The notes under the pieces: model-generated
Told to the model about the DNA's origin: nothing
What the model saw: only the letters and a program-made list of their open reading frames with translations
Database searches by the model: none
Shown here: positions 50,273-59,582 of the stretch, one piece after another
How the letters are laid out: the number at the start of each line of letters is the position of its first letter
Numbering within the stretch: the first letter of the stretch is position 1
Assembly (NCBI GenBank): GCA_903819975.1
Contig: CAIJFI010000006.1
Span: 124,001-188,000 of the forward strand
Length of the DNA: 64,000 bases
Direction: 5' to 3'
Source of the DNA: an uncultured Bacteroidota bacterium
GTDB lineage: Bacteria; Bacteroidota; Bacteroidia; Chitinophagales; Chitinophagaceae
Translations under genes and position numbers: made by a program

Positions 50273-50696
50273 TTATTGAGGAATTATAATTGAAAAATGA
50301 ACATGCGTATTATGATTTGGTATATCATGCCCTAAATATGTTCCAAATTTAAATGAATTGCCTGAACCCGCCAAAATTTTCTCTAATATATGGATATTGA
50401 TTTAATGCAGATTGTAAAGACAAAGTTAGGGACGATGACCCACTTATTGCAATACCATTTATCGCACCAATGTCAATTGCTGCACCCGAATGGTGGTCTG
50501 ATAATTTAGGATTACCTTTGTCATCAAAATAAGGATGCCCATTTGTAGTTGCAGTTATCACAACTGAACTAATAACTTGCCTATCTTCAATAACAATATC
50601 CAACGCTGTTTTTAAACATTCTAAAGTCCTAACATTTACTTGTTGATTTGAAGGCGCCCCGTCTTTGGTATCTTTGAAATATACATTTACAATCAA
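50273..50696 (-). pseudogene. M15-like (D-Ala-D-Ala peptidase type) protein with a single-nucleotide frameshift
   Basis: Frame 1: LSDHHSGAAIDIGAIN...ENFGGFRQFI*; removing one base of CCC at 50367-50369 gives ENFGGSGNSFKFGTYLGHDIPNHNTHVHFSIIIPQ*. Confidence 0.65.
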
Positions 50697-50814
50697 GACA
50701 ACTCGACCAAATAATTTATATTATAAAAAAATGTTGGTGATTAATAGGATGGATATTATAACCCATCCTATTAATTAATAAAAATTAAAATATTTTTGAT
50801 GAAAAAAACAATAC

Positions 50815-51225
50815 TTATTTCATCTTAAAATTTAGTATTAGCTTATAAAGAACAGCAAAGTTAACAATAATGAAAAATATAAAAGATAGTAAAGGAACAA
50901 TTTCTTTGAATGTATAACTAGCATCATTAATTTTATAGTTTTTAAATAAAGAAATCCCTACAATTGAAATCATAAAAATAGTTCCTAAAGTTCTTAATAA
51001 ATTTGGGAATATTTCAATATATTTTTTTGTACTAAAAAGTAATATTGGAGAAAATAATCCCACAAAACTATATAATGTATAAATTGAAAATGGATTAATA
51101 AACCCAGCCAACATCCATATTATCAAAGGTAAAGTGATTCCATTAGAACCTGCAAATAATAAATAATAAGATATAGTCTGTAAAATTGGGGAAAATATAA
51201 AATTTGACTTTTTAATTAAATTCAT
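50815..51225 (-). CDS. Hypothetical membrane protein
   Basis: About 136 aa with several hydrophobic segments; probable start MNLIKKSNF at about 51225. Confidence 0.5.
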   Translation of the reverse strand: MNLIKKSNFIFSPILQTISYYLLFAGSNGITLPLIIWMLAGFINPFSIYTLYSFVGLFSPILLFSTKKYIEIFPNLLRTLGTIFMISIVGISLFKNYKINDASYTFKEIVPLLSFIFFIIVNFAVLYKLILNFKMK

Positions 51226-51752
51226 AATATATTTTTTAACAAGGTCCGTGACTTGAAGCGGCATTTGAAATACCAATGTTTGCATTACTATCACCAGAGT
51301 TACTAAGATTTTTCAGTTTCAAATTTAAAGAATTAGGAGTGAATGTAGGCTGATTAAAATAAAATAATGTATAAATATTTGGCATTATATTTAAATTTCC
51401 TCCACCTGCATTAAAAACACCGAGTGCAAAATCAGTACATAAAAAAATCACTATAACTCTTAGAATAATATCTAACAATGAAACACATAAAAACAGTAGG
51501 TTTTAGAGTAGTATGTGCTTGTAATGAATGACTTAGATTTAAAATTGCAACTAATATCCTTAGAACACATTCTACAAAAAGATTAAACTACTTTAAAAAA
51601 AATAATTGTTACCATTTGTTAATTCAATTGAGGTGATTTAAGTGCTACAAATTTTTATATTATCATCTCAACAAAAATCTACTGGTACAACCTTTTTTAA
51701 ATTTCAATGAAGTTACACACCGATATATCACCACCGATGTTTAATCAATGAT

Positions 51753-51784
51753 ACTACCCCATTTCGTAGCAGAAATGTCAGCAA
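51753..51784 (+). repeat. Right copy of subterminal composite repeat ACTACCC-N6-GTAGCAGAAATGTCAGCAA
   Basis: Matches 42589-42618. Confidence 0.65.
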
Positions 51785-51893
51785 CCCAACCTCATTTAAA
51801 CGATTGTAGATTGATGAAAACGGATAAAATTAATCTATTTAGGTTTAAATGATGGTTTTGTATCATTAGTAAATCATTGGAATACAACAAAAT

Positions 51894-51910
51894 AATCCAA
51901 TCCGGATCAC
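51894..51910 (+). repeat. attR core AATCCAATCCGGATCAC (tRNA-Arg 3' remnant)
   Basis: 16/17 identical to attL core. Confidence 0.85.
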
Positions 51911-51941
51911 AAAGCCTGTCACGAAAGTGACAGGCTTTTTT
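51911..51941 (+). terminator. Terminator directly after attR, probably the original tRNA-Arg terminator
   Basis: AAAGCCTGTCAC GAAA GTGACAGGCTTT + T run, 12-bp perfect stem, GAAA tetraloop. Confidence 0.88.
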
Positions 51942-51946
51942 AATGC

Positions 51947-52078
51947 AAAGCCGCGAAACAAGCTTGCTTGATTGAGCGGATGAGTATTAAAAAAGCAAAC
52001 TAAACGCGAAGCGTTTAGTTGAAAGGCTTTGGGTAAGCTCCACTAAAGGGATGCCGACGTAATGAAATGAAGTCGGCA
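51947..52078. repeat. Cluster of nested inverted repeats in the intergenic region
   Basis: AAAGCC..GGCTTT outer pair, ACTAAACGC-GAA-GCGTTTAGT, TGCCGAC-N13-GTCGGCA. Confidence 0.55.
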
Positions 52079-52081
52079 ATC

Positions 52082-53407
52082 TTAATCTCTTACACCAGGC
52101 AATGTCTCAAAATCAATTGGCACATGCTTGCCTACTGCTGGTCTAGTAATAACATCCCCTGCATTAATATTTTTTAATTTCTTAAACCCTCCAGTAAACA
52201 TATAAAACTTTCCATTTTCAACACCAGCTCCATAATCAAAACGCAGATGTGTTTTATAGTTTGCAGTAGTAGTAAACTTAGCCTCGGTTAACTCAATCCA
52301 ATTCCCATTAAAAGTAATTGCCCATTGATTACTGTAATATGCTTTAAAAAAATCATCTCCATTGTCTCCAAAATTTTCTACAAATGCATATAAATGTTTG
52401 AAACCTGTTTTAGTATCTGTTTTATTTTGCGTCCATTTAGAAAGTAAATGCCATTTATAATTATCTTCAGGTGCAGCAAAGTATCCAACATAAGTAGCGC
52501 TATCACCCACTAAACTAGCAATACCAGTTAAAAAGCGATAAGTCCTATTGGTAACCCAGGGATAAACTAAATGACTGTGTCCACCTGAACCTTCATCGCC
52601 AAAGTCACCTGTAAAAACATTTGTTCCTTTTTTATTTAAATGAACAATGTAATCATGAGGAATTTGCTTAGGATCATCTGTCTTAAATAAACTCCAAATT
52701 GAAAATATAAAACGACGTTCATGAGGATTATTAATTTGAATACCACCATAGCCACTATGGAAACCATTGGTCTCATAATAAGCATTCACGGAATTAGCTA
52801 CTTCGTCTGGAACATTCACTTCGGTATAAAACCATTTAACTGCACTATCACCTGGAACAGTATATCTTAAGTGAGTTGAAGCAGCTCCTTTGTAATTTGA
52901 TTTGTTAAATAAAATTGTAGCTAGTGAACTTTTTTCAATAGTTAACGAAGTAATTAAAGGAAACCTATCTCCATTAATCCCTTTAATTTCAACAAAATGA
53001 TAACCAGAATCTTTAATTGTATTAGCCCCTAAAGACAAGATAGTATCCCCCTTTTTAACAGTAATATCCTGCGCTTTATTATTGTCCAATTTAACAGACA
53101 GAACACAATTTGTAATTACATTTTTAATATTAAGTAATAACTTTAATCCTGTTGGCATATTTACATAAAAATAAACTTTGGCAACTCTTTCTTTATCTGA
53201 CCAAGGAAGAATCCCTAGCTTATTTATAAATTCAATTGTATCGGAATTTGGCTTTGGATTTGTATACGCATTGTTAAAGGCCGGGACAATAATTTTAGTA
53301 GTACTCTGCCCTTTTACAGTTAATGAAATAAAACAAATTAAGCATATAAAAGTCAAATGGGAAAGACGCATATAAAAGCATTTATTATTGATGTTTAAAT
53401 ATAGCAA
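52082..53407 (-). CDS. DUF3472 domain-containing protein
   Basis: WFYTEVNVPDEVANSVNAYYETNGFHSGYGGIQINNPHERRFIFSIWS. Confidence 0.8.
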   Translation of the reverse strand: MLYLNINNKCFYMRLSHLTFICLICFISLTVKGQSTTKIIVPAFNNAYTNPKPNSDTIEFINKLGILPWSDKERVAKVYFYVNMPTGLKLLLNIKNVITNCVLSVKLDNNKAQDITVKKGDTILSLGANTIKDSGYHFVEIKGINGDRFPLITSLTIEKSSLATILFNKSNYKGAASTHLRYTVPGDSAVKWFYTEVNVPDEVANSVNAYYETNGFHSGYGGIQINNPHERRFIFSIWSLFKTDDPKQIPHDYIVHLNKKGTNVFTGDFGDEGSGGHSHLVYPWVTNRTYRFLTGIASLVGDSATYVGYFAAPEDNYKWHLLSKWTQNKTDTKTGFKHLYAFVENFGDNGDDFFKAYYSNQWAITFNGNWIELTEAKFTTTANYKTHLRFDYGAGVENGKFYMFTGGFKKLKNINAGDVITRPAVGKHVPIDFETLPGVRD

Positions 53408-53465
53408 TTGTATGTTTCATTGATAAGAAAATTATGTTATTTTTAAGGATATTATTTAAAATCCA

Positions 53466-54458
53466 ATGTACCCTTTGTATTATATCTACTTTATGAGCCA
53501 ATTATTTTGGACGGCCTTGACAAAGCTTAAGCCAACGCAAAATTGGGGTGTAACCTATTTAAAGAATTTGGAGATAAAATATAATGGCAAATTTGATGAG
53601 CGTGTAATAAAAAAGGTGGCAAAATACCAAAGTATTCAATTACATTTTGTTGCAGCTACTTTTGCAAAATTGTTTAGTAGAAACATATCCTATCACGAAA
53701 AGGAACTCAATATTAAATACTTTACAATGACTTCATTGTACGACGATTTAATTGATGATTCCAAAGCTGACGAGGCATTATTAAACCAAATATTTTACCA
53801 CCCTGAAAAAGTTAATCCTGCTTCTTTTAATGAGCGTGTACTTGTTGCGTTGCATATGGACTTGTTGAATCAGGTGGTGGACAGGGCTGATTATTGGTAT
53901 GCAATGGAAAATATACATATTGCACAAAAGGATTCTTCATTACAATTTGATAACAATACAAGTGTAGAAAAGATAATTGATATAACAAAGCGCAAGGGAG
54001 GTTATAGTTTGTTAATGTGTAGACATTATTTATTAGATCCTAAATTTAAGGAATTGGATGAATGTTGGTACACACTAGGTGGACTAATTCAAATGACCAA
54101 CGATTTATACGATACTTATAAAGACACGCAAGAAGGCATAAGAACTTTTGCAAATCAATTACAAAACATTGCCGAAATTGAATCCATTTATCAAAAACAA
54201 AAAGATACTTTAAGACTACAAATACAACAACTTCCAATATCAAATACAAAGAAAACTGAATTTTCAATCCTAATATCTATAATACCTTCATTTGGTGATA
54301 TCGCTATCTCGCAATTAAAAAGAATACAAGGGAATTCATCTTCTTTACCTAATTTCAACCAAATCAAAAGAAAAGAATTGATCATTGATATGGAAAAACC
54401 ATACAATATATTTAGCCTTTTTTATTTTGCGTTTAAAAATGGGAAATTATGGATGTGA
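53466..54458 (+). CDS. Class I isoprenoid synthase-like protein
   Basis: SLYDDLIDD (DDxxD-like) and QMTNDLYDTYKDTQEGI (second Asp/NSE-like motif) in an all-helical protein. Confidence 0.6.
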   Translation: MYPLYYIYFMSQLFWTALTKLKPTQNWGVTYLKNLEIKYNGKFDERVIKKVAKYQSIQLHFVAATFAKLFSRNISYHEKELNIKYFTMTSLYDDLIDDSKADEALLNQIFYHPEKVNPASFNERVLVALHMDLLNQVVDRADYWYAMENIHIAQKDSSLQFDNNTSVEKIIDITKRKGGYSLLMCRHYLLDPKFKELDECWYTLGGLIQMTNDLYDTYKDTQEGIRTFANQLQNIAEIESIYQKQKDTLRLQIQQLPISNTKKTEFSILISIIPSFGDIAISQLKRIQGNSSSLPNFNQIKRKELIIDMEKPYNIFSLFYFAFKNGKLWM

Positions 54459-55120
54459 AAATTGAAGCAAGTTGGAAAGAAGTATTGTCACCCCTTTTTG
54501 AAAAGCCATATTTCTCACAAATTACGGCTCATTTAAAAACAGAAAGGGCTTTAAATAGAACCATCTTTCCAAAGGGATCATTGATATTTAATGCATTTAA
54601 TCAAACTACATTTGACGAAGTTAAGGTGGTTATACTTGGGCAAGACCCTTACCATAACCCCGGTCAGGCAATGGGATTAAGCTTTTCTGTCCCCAAAGAG
54701 GTTAAGCCTCCCCCTTCATTGGTTAATATTTATAAGGAATTAAATAAGGATATTGGGATGCCTATTCCAATTACTGGCGACCTGACTAAATGGGCTACAC
54801 AAGGAGTATTATTATTAAACGCCGCATTAACAGTTAGAGCAAATGAACCTGCTAGTCATAGTAAAATTGGATGGATGGATTTTACTAATGATGTTATCCG
54901 AATTATTTCTGAACAAAAAAAGGAAGTAGTTTTTATATTATGGGGTAACTTCGCCCAACAAAAACAAGTATTAATTGATGCCACAAAGCATAAAATATTA
55001 AAAGCTGCGCACCCTTCTCCACTAAGTGCTCATAATGGATTTTGGGGATGTAAACATTTTAGTAGTACCAATCAATACTTGACACAGCATAACAAAACAC
55101 CAATAGACTGGATGCCTTAA
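54449..55120 (+). CDS. ung: Uracil-DNA glycosylase
   Basis: VVILGQDPYHNPGQAMGLSFSVP, LLLNAALTVRANEPASH, AAHPSPLSAHNGFWGCKHFS. Confidence 0.97.
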   Translation: MDVKIEASWKEVLSPLFEKPYFSQITAHLKTERALNRTIFPKGSLIFNAFNQTTFDEVKVVILGQDPYHNPGQAMGLSFSVPKEVKPPPSLVNIYKELNKDIGMPIPITGDLTKWATQGVLLLNAALTVRANEPASHSKIGWMDFTNDVIRIISEQKKEVVFILWGNFAQQKQVLIDATKHKILKAAHPSPLSAHNGFWGCKHFSSTNQYLTQHNKTPIDWMP

Positions 55121-55139
55121 AAGCATTAAATGAATTTAT

Positions 55140-55880
55140 ATGAAATTGATTAAGAATATAATAGGAAGAATACTTGCATTTTGGGCTTTACTAATGTTTG
55201 CAATTACTATGTTTATTTTCATGTGGTTTTACATTCCATGTGCATTTTTACCAGAGCCACACAAAACAAGATGGCATCGTATTATGTCTCAGTTTTGGAT
55301 GGGCCTATTTATGATTTTATCAGGAATTAGATTCTCGGTTAAAGGAAAGGAAGTATTTGACGGATTAGAAAACGCGGTGGTGGTTTGTAACCATAATAGT
55401 CTATTAGATATTCCGGTAAGTTTCCCTTTTTTACCTAGAGCCAATAAAACTATTGCGAAAAAATCATTTTCTTATATTCCAATTTTCGGATGGATTTACA
55501 CTTCGGGAACCGTTTTAGTTGACAGGAAAAACAATAAAAGCAGGCAAGAAAGTTACGAGAAAATGAAGCATGTATTAACGCATGGCTTAGATATGCTTAT
55601 ATACCCAGAAGGAACTAGAAACAAAACAACAGCTCCATTAAAATCTTTTTATGATGGTGCATTCAAGCTGTCAGTGGATGCTAAAAAACCAATTGTGCCA
55701 GTAGTTTTATTAAATACAAAAAGAATGTTACCTGTTTCGCCTTCAATGTATTTAAAGCCTGGGAAAATTGAAATGCATATTTTACCAGCCATATTTCCAC
55801 AAGAAAAAACTTCGGATGAATTAAAGAAAGAGGTATTTGATATTATGGGTGTTTACTATTTGGCTAACAACAAAGATTAG
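55140..55880 (+). CDS. plsC: 1-acyl-sn-glycerol-3-phosphate acyltransferase
   Basis: VCNHNSLLDIPV (HX4D), YPEGTRNKTTAPL. Confidence 0.92.
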   Translation: MKLIKNIIGRILAFWALLMFAITMFIFMWFYIPCAFLPEPHKTRWHRIMSQFWMGLFMILSGIRFSVKGKEVFDGLENAVVVCNHNSLLDIPVSFPFLPRANKTIAKKSFSYIPIFGWIYTSGTVLVDRKNNKSRQESYEKMKHVLTHGLDMLIYPEGTRNKTTAPLKSFYDGAFKLSVDAKKPIVPVVLLNTKRMLPVSPSMYLKPGKIEMHILPAIFPQEKTSDELKKEVFDIMGVYYLANNKD

Positions 55881-58561
55881 TAAGAGGTTGAAGAAAAGGT
55901 TCTGCTACGATTAATTTTCAAGTCTCTTAATATACCCGATTTAGGGTTTACAGTTATACTAAAGGATTTATACATTCCAATTGGTGTTATATTAATTGCC
56001 AATTGCCAACAGTGCATTTCACGTGTTACAAACATACTCATTTGCTGGATACTCATTTTTTCTACATCCACATATCCTGTTGCACCTATTTTCCATTTAG
56101 GCGTTAAACTAAAGTCTCCATTCAGATTTAAAGAAGAATAGGTTTGTAATTTAAAACCAGAATAATCAGGCTTCATAATACGACTAAAGTTAAATGAATA
56201 AGAAACAGTCAAAGTCCAAGGAATATTAAAGTCTGTAAATTCAGCAGGATTGGCTTTTACATATTGCAATTGTCTTTGTTGTTCCTCAGGAGTCATGAAT
56301 GGGTCTAATGGAATTTCTTTCTTTTTCTTAGCATCAGCTTCGTTAGTGGCTTTACTTTTAAAAGAAGTTGAGAATGAAATACCACCATTTGTAATATTTC
56401 CGAACTTAAACTTAGTAGGATCAATATCCAATTTGTTTACACGAAATCCTTGCTTATCGGTTGCATATGGATCTAACATAACCGATGAACTAATATTGAT
56501 GATGTTAAATAATAATGTTCTTGCATAGAAATTAAAATTCCCTAATTGAAAACTATCTGCCAAGAAATTAAAATTTGAATTGAACCCAAAGCCTTCAATT
56601 AATTTAACTTTTTTGAAATTAGTGCCAGTGGTATCTCCTTTGTCTTTAACCTTCATTTCTAAAATATTGTCAACACCAAAACCTAAACCACCAAATGTGC
56701 CTTCCGAATATCCGCCACCCATTCCTATACCATCAAATTTAGAAAAACGATATCTTCTACCTGAAGAATCAACCTGTGCAGTGTAATGGTAAGAAGAAGC
56801 TAAGTCGGGCGTATAATTAAAACTTATGGTAGGTCTAATTTCATGACGAATAGCTTCCACATAATCACCTTTTACTTTATACGTACCAAAAATTCTGCTT
56901 GCTGTTCCTACACTAAATGTAACGTGAGCAGCATTATAAAAGCCTTTGTAAATTGTTGTATCAACTTTTTTAAGTTTAGAATTCCAATTTAAAATATTTT
57001 GTTGTCCAAACCACTTGTCTTCTAAACTCACAGAAGGAGTAATTGTTATAGGCCCTAAACTTGGCAATGACAATGAAATTGGTACACTATGAGTGGCGCC
57101 CCATTGCATAGTATCCAATAACCTTTTCATATTGATAGAAGAATCGTAAAAATTAACTTGGTTTTGGAAAGATCCATTATATCCGATACCAATTTTCTCA
57201 TACCATTTAGGTGCACCTATTTGATCTTTCTTTTGGAAAGGATAAATGGTCAATGCGTTAAAGTTGATATTGGGCAAGCTTAAACTTACAGTTCTTTGAT
57301 TGGTATTTTGGCTATGATTTAAGTTGACAGATAAGTTGTATAAATTATTCCAAGTTTTTGCGTATGAAATGGATGAGCTTAAACGGTTTTGATAGTTTTG
57401 ATAAGGATTATTAAGTAAATAGGAATTGTACTTAGAACTACCAAAATTTACATTGGCCGAAAAACTAGTCCCAGGTAATGCCCTATTGTCCATTTGATGA
57501 CTCCAGTTTAACATAAATGTTTGTCCACCCGAAAACTCTTGGGCACTTGTAGTACTTCGATTTAATATTTTAGTGTTTTGTAAAGACAAATTAAAATTTC
57601 CTAAATATTTATAACGCTGAATATATTTAGTATTCAAATTCATGCTCCATCCACCATAAGAATAAATATTTGCACGAACAGTAGCGTCAACATTATCACT
57701 TAAAATTTTATAATAACCTAGGCCTTCTAATCCTAAACCAAAATCTTCACTTGAAGAAAAAGCAGGAGCCATTAAGCCAGAATGCCTTCCTTTGGTTAAA
57801 GGGAAAATTGCAAATGGTAATTCTATCGGAATAGGTACCCCTTCAAACTCAGGATAGATTGGCCCCGACACGCCAATTTTATCAGTAATGATTTTTAATT
57901 TGTTTGTAACAAATGCAAAATGGGGTTCGTCTAAATTACAAGTAGTGAATTTTGCTTTCCAAGCAAATGCTTCGTCTTTGCTAATTTTTTTCATTGTATT
58001 AGCATTCACATAAATCTCACCTTGTTGAAAGTTGGTATTTTTTGTAAGCCCTTTACCCGACTTCATATTAAAAAAGATAGAATCATTCACAGATGTCATC
58101 TGCCCTTCCTGAAATTTGGGGTTACTCAATGGACTTCCACTTGTATCTTTTGCTCCAAATGCTCTAATATTTTGACTTTGTTGGTCAAAGATGATATTTG
58201 CCGCTTCTAATGAAGATGTTTTATACAATGTTTTGGCTTTGCCATACAAAAAGAACTCTTTTGTTTTCATAATCATCACACCAGAATCGGCTGCATTATA
58301 ATCCACAACTGCATCCAAGCTGTCTTTTGACATCCTTAAAGACTTTACATAATTAGAATCTTTAAGTCTTGTCGAGTCCTTAATTGGCTGAATTGAATCC
58401 TTTAAAATAGAGGTAGAATTGGTCGTTTTGGCCTTTTTAAGCCTAGAGCCTTGTGCCTGAAGTAAGAATGGGGTAAAAACTATTGTTAATAATAGTAAAA
58501 TTACCATTTTTACAATACAGGGCTTGTATTTTACGTTAAATTTGTATCCTAGATGTATCAC
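55877..58561 (-). CDS. LPS-assembly protein LptD-like outer-membrane protein
   Basis: OstA-like N-term followed by a large beta-barrel (IPIELPFAIFPLTKGRHSGLMAPAFSSSEDFGLGLEGLGYY). Confidence 0.82.
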   Translation of the reverse strand: MIHLGYKFNVKYKPCIVKMVILLLLTIVFTPFLLQAQGSRLKKAKTTNSTSILKDSIQPIKDSTRLKDSNYVKSLRMSKDSLDAVVDYNAADSGVMIMKTKEFFLYGKAKTLYKTSSLEAANIIFDQQSQNIRAFGAKDTSGSPLSNPKFQEGQMTSVNDSIFFNMKSGKGLTKNTNFQQGEIYVNANTMKKISKDEAFAWKAKFTTCNLDEPHFAFVTNKLKIITDKIGVSGPIYPEFEGVPIPIELPFAIFPLTKGRHSGLMAPAFSSSEDFGLGLEGLGYYKILSDNVDATVRANIYSYGGWSMNLNTKYIQRYKYLGNFNLSLQNTKILNRSTTSAQEFSGGQTFMLNWSHQMDNRALPGTSFSANVNFGSSKYNSYLLNNPYQNYQNRLSSSISYAKTWNNLYNLSVNLNHSQNTNQRTVSLSLPNINFNALTIYPFQKKDQIGAPKWYEKIGIGYNGSFQNQVNFYDSSINMKRLLDTMQWGATHSVPISLSLPSLGPITITPSVSLEDKWFGQQNILNWNSKLKKVDTTIYKGFYNAAHVTFSVGTASRIFGTYKVKGDYVEAIRHEIRPTISFNYTPDLASSYHYTAQVDSSGRRYRFSKFDGIGMGGGYSEGTFGGLGFGVDNILEMKVKDKGDTTGTNFKKVKLIEGFGFNSNFNFLADSFQLGNFNFYARTLLFNIINISSSVMLDPYATDKQGFRVNKLDIDPTKFKFGNITNGGISFSTSFKSKATNEADAKKKKEIPLDPFMTPEEQQRQLQYVKANPAEFTDFNIPWTLTVSYSFNFSRIMKPDYSGFKLQTYSSLNLNGDFSLTPKWKIGATGYVDVEKMSIQQMSMFVTREMHCWQLAINITPIGMYKSFSITVNPKSGILRDLKINRSRTFSSTSY

Positions 58562-58601
58562 TGTTGCAAAAATAAACTAAAACAGCATTAAGGAACTGAT
58601 T

Positions 58602-59537
58602 ATGAAGCAAAATAGACTGATTTTAGCAATTACTTTAGGTTTTTTGACCATTTTAATGGCTCCATTTAACAATATTAGTGCTCAGAACCAAGCAAAAACC
58701 TTAAAACGTATCGTAATTGACCCTGGTCATGGAGGTACTGACCCTGGTGCCAATGGTAAATATTCTACCGAAGCGGCAGTTGCATTGTCCATTTCATTGA
58801 AATTAGCCGATTATATAAAGGAATCTATCCCTGATGTAGAAGTGGTATTAACCAGAACCACTGATGTATTTAATTCAGTAGTAGAAAAAGCTAAAATAGC
58901 CAACGCAGCTAAAGGTGATTTATTTATTTGCATTCACACCAATTCGGCCGATCCAACACGAAAAAAAGAGATTACTGGTTATACTACTAAAACTAGGACA
59001 GTAAAAAAGAATGGCAAAAAAAGAAAGGTAAATGTAGAAGTCCCATTATATAAGACAACCTATACACCAAGCACAGCAAGAGGTACAGAAACTTTTATTT
59101 ACAATGTTGTAAAATCGGATCAAAGAAAAGAAATGGCAAGTGAAGCAGTTGATGGAATTGTAGAGCAATTGGACTCCGTTTCAGAAAGACAAATTAATGA
59201 ATTAAATACAGCAGATCCTACAAGGTCTATGATGACTAGTTTATTAACACAACAATATTTTCAAAGAGCTGCAAATTTAGCATTAACAATAGAAGAAGAA
59301 TTTATAAAATCAGGCAGACTTAGTAGAGAAGCAAAGCAAAGACAAAAAGGAATTTGGGTATTAGCTGCTGTGCAAATGCCAGCTGTATTAGTTGAGACTG
59401 GATTTATCTCTAACCCCGAAGACGAGGATTACATTAATAGCGACGAAGGACAGGATCAAATTTGCGAAGTGATTACTAAGTCACTAATTAGATACAAAAA
59501 TTCACTAGAGAATCAAAAAAAGACCAACGCGAATTAG
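58602..59537 (+). CDS. N-acetylmuramoyl-L-alanine amidase
   Basis: IVIDPGHGGTDPGANG, LFICIHTNSAD, PAVLVETGFISNPEDE. Confidence 0.95.
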   Translation: MKQNRLILAITLGFLTILMAPFNNISAQNQAKTLKRIVIDPGHGGTDPGANGKYSTEAAVALSISLKLADYIKESIPDVEVVLTRTTDVFNSVVEKAKIANAAKGDLFICIHTNSADPTRKKEITGYTTKTRTVKKNGKKRKVNVEVPLYKTTYTPSTARGTETFIYNVVKSDQRKEMASEAVDGIVEQLDSVSERQINELNTADPTRSMMTSLLTQQYFQRAANLALTIEEEFIKSGRLSREAKQRQKGIWVLAAVQMPAVLVETGFISNPEDEDYINSDEGQDQICEVITKSLIRYKNSLENQKKTNAN

Positions 59538-59582
59538 CCAATAATTTTAGGTAAATTTGCTTTGTAGAAATAATCAAATAAG

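Larger units (their letters stand above)
42526..51910. mobile_element. Putative integrative element inserted in tRNA-Arg(TCT), attL to attR
   Basis: 17-bp att direct repeat (16/17 match) bracketing a tyrosine integrase, HTH/excisionase-like, HUH Rep-like and serine recombinase genes. Confidence 0.88.

Noticed and set aside
51236-51478. 80-aa minus-strand ORF near the right end of the element
   Set aside because: No recognisable domain and overlaps the neighbouring ORF; not strong enough to call a gene
42526-51910. Prophage interpretation of the element
   Set aside because: No capsid, terminase, portal, tail or lysis genes recognisable in the roughly 9.4 kb
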